From assembly GCF_003628555.1 (NCBI RefSeq), contig NZ_CP021731.1:4712001-4776000 (forward strand): DNA of 64,000 nt. The letters run 5' to 3'. Position 1 is the stretch's first letter; every line of letters starts with the position of its first letter. Positions 63,047 through 64,000 of the stretch are shown piece after piece. The notes under the pieces are model-generated. The model had not been told where the DNA came from. It searched no databases and saw nothing but the letters and a program-made list of their open reading frames with translations. Source of the DNA: Azoarcus sp. DN11 (lineage in GTDB: Bacteria; Pseudomonadota; Gammaproteobacteria; Burkholderiales; Rhodocyclaceae). A program made the position numbers and the translations under genes.

Positions 63047-63908
63047 CGCCCTCGCTCCTTGTCACGCCTCTCGCATCGGATCGGCCGGTCACCTGCGCAA
63101 AGCGTTCCCGCCACTGCGGAAACAGCTCGCCGGAAAGGGCGCGCATCGTCGTCAGCGCCGAAGGCGCGACACGACCGGCGGGCTGGCGGTGCTCGACCTG
63201 ATGCACCGGCAGGCCTCGTGTCGCCGCACGCGGATAGGCTTCAATGGCTGGTACGTCGGTGTCCAGCACCTGCACGCCTGCCTGTCCTTGGAACATCTGC
63301 CGCAGCGTCTGCTGAATCAGCCGGGCATTCGACGAGACCGGGTGTACCCGGTTGATGAGCAGGTGCAGCGGTGGAGGCTCGATGCCGAGGAGCCGGTACG
63401 GCCCGATGTCCTCGATCAGTTGCAGCGTGCCGCGCCGCAACTCACGTGCCGCCAGAATCTCCGGCGTCACCGGCGACAGCGCCATGTTCGAGGCCAACAC
63501 CGCCATTTCCAGCAGCACGCTGCGAGCGCCCTGTGTGTCGATCAGCACCAGGTCATAGAACGGCGCCAGCGCGGGTAGCAGGTGTCGGAGCCGCAGGCGC
63601 CCGTCCGGCGCATGCAGCAGCAGCGTGTTCAGTTCTCCGCGATCGTCGTTCGACAGCACCAGGTCCAGTCCGGCAATCGCAGTGCGCGACACCAGTTGAT
63701 CGATGCGACGCTCGTTGAACGCCAGCAACTCGTAGATGCCGGCGGGCGCACGCGCGCTCAGCGCGAAGTAACTCGACAGCGTAGGTTGCACGTCCAGATC
63801 GAGCAGCAGTACGCGCAGCCCTGCGTCGGCGACAAAGGCGCCCAGGTTTGCTGCCGTTGTCGTCTTGCCCACGCCGCCTTTGGTCGAAATGATCGAGATG
63901 ACCAGCAT
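63030..63908 (-). CDS. parA: ParA/Soj family ATPase
   Basis: 292 residues. Deviant Walker A KGGVGKTTTAANLG near residue 10, DLDVQPTLSS, and DLVLIDTQGA. Partitioning or maintenance ATPase of the ICE. Overlaps the next small gene by 17 nt. Confidence 0.92.
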   Translation of the reverse strand: MLVISIISTKGGVGKTTTAANLGAFVADAGLRVLLLDLDVQPTLSSYFALSARAPAGIYELLAFNERRIDQLVSRTAIAGLDLVLSNDDRGELNTLLLHAPDGRLRLRHLLPALAPFYDLVLIDTQGARSVLLEMAVLASNMALSPVTPEILAARELRRGTLQLIEDIGPYRLLGIEPPPLHLLINRVHPVSSNARLIQQTLRQMFQGQAGVQVLDTDVPAIEAYPRAATRGLPVHQVEHRQPAGRVAPSALTTMRALSGELFPQWRERFAQVTGRSDARGVTRSEGDGERA

Positions 63909-63949
63909 CGTCAGGCTCCTCGTCGCGTTGTCGGAGTACGGAACGAGGA

Positions 63950-64000
63950 TCAGATGCGCTCACTGCGGCGCTCGGCGATCCACTGCTCGATCTCGAGCGA
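63950..64000 (-). CDS. AlpA-type regulator, C-terminal end (partial)
   Basis: Only the last 16 codons are in the window: IEQWIAERRSERI before a TGA. This ending and its place ahead of parA fit the AlpA-like excisionase/regulator that opens this gene block in ICEclc-type elements. Confidence 0.55.
   Translation of the reverse strand, partial: SLEIEQWIAERRSERI

Noticed and set aside
1-64000. CRISPR arrays, tRNA or rRNA genes
   Set aside because: No regularly spaced repeats of CRISPR type and no cloverleaf or rRNA signature were seen; the ICE attachment tRNA must lie outside the window.

Overview
The window looks like a GC-rich denitrifying betaproteobacterium of the Thauera / Azoarcus / Aromatoleum type. 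It opens with the end of a benzylsuccinate synthase operon and contains a complete bbs-type beta-oxidation operon; together these are the anaerobic route for toluene or a close alkylbenzene. Which hydrocarbon is used cannot be decided here, because most of the alpha subunit lies outside the window.

Layout. 1-4649 (+): end of bssA, bssB, bssE, bssF and three accessory genes (DUF4125, a ThiS/MoaD-like small protein, and a CxxCxxC protein). 4658-8698 (+): a DUF4258/YgiT-type protein, a DUF4037 protein, an epimerase and an amidohydrolase. 8767-11916 (-): a hybrid sensor kinase with GGDEF and EAL domains. 12148-20922 (-): bbsA to bbsH plus a small cysteine-rich protein and a PEBP-like protein. 21187-28058 (-): a probable hydrophobic-substrate transport operon (YCF48-like lipoprotein, RND permease, DUF1302 outer-membrane protein, DUF1329 protein). 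The bbs and transport operons share an identical 24-bp promoter/operator block. 28.2-30.6 kb: an intact IS1182-type element with a CTAG duplication and a decayed transposase.

From about 31 kb to the right end (almost all on the minus strand) lies a large part of a PFGI-1/ICEclc-type integrative conjugative element. It has transfer genes (TIGR03747, TraD, TIGR03765, lytic transglycosylase, TIGR03759, PilL), a helicase, a methyltransferase-like protein, DUF932/DUF3275/DUF3577/DUF3085 genes, topB, ssb, replication genes, and the alpA-parA-small gene-parB-DUF2857 control module. The remaining mating-pore genes that normally follow TIGR03747 are absent; IS remnants sit there instead.

Two things stand out in the element. 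First, a cargo operon at 43.3-47.9 kb encodes a metallo-beta-lactamase-fold protein, a single-chain E2-E1-JAB ubiquitin-type conjugation/deconjugation enzyme and a patatin-like phospholipase, with no CD-NTase beside it: a candidate defence system distinct from canonical CBASS. Second, the element is rich in structured leaders. A three-hairpin motif with compensatory changes, a fixed 11-nt linker and an 11-nt loop occurs at 42.7, 50.4 and 53.5 kb ahead of three transcription units, and GC-rich hairpins precede the start codon of about ten genes. A dispersed palindrome (TATCCCC-N-GGGGATA) recurs three times in the replication region.
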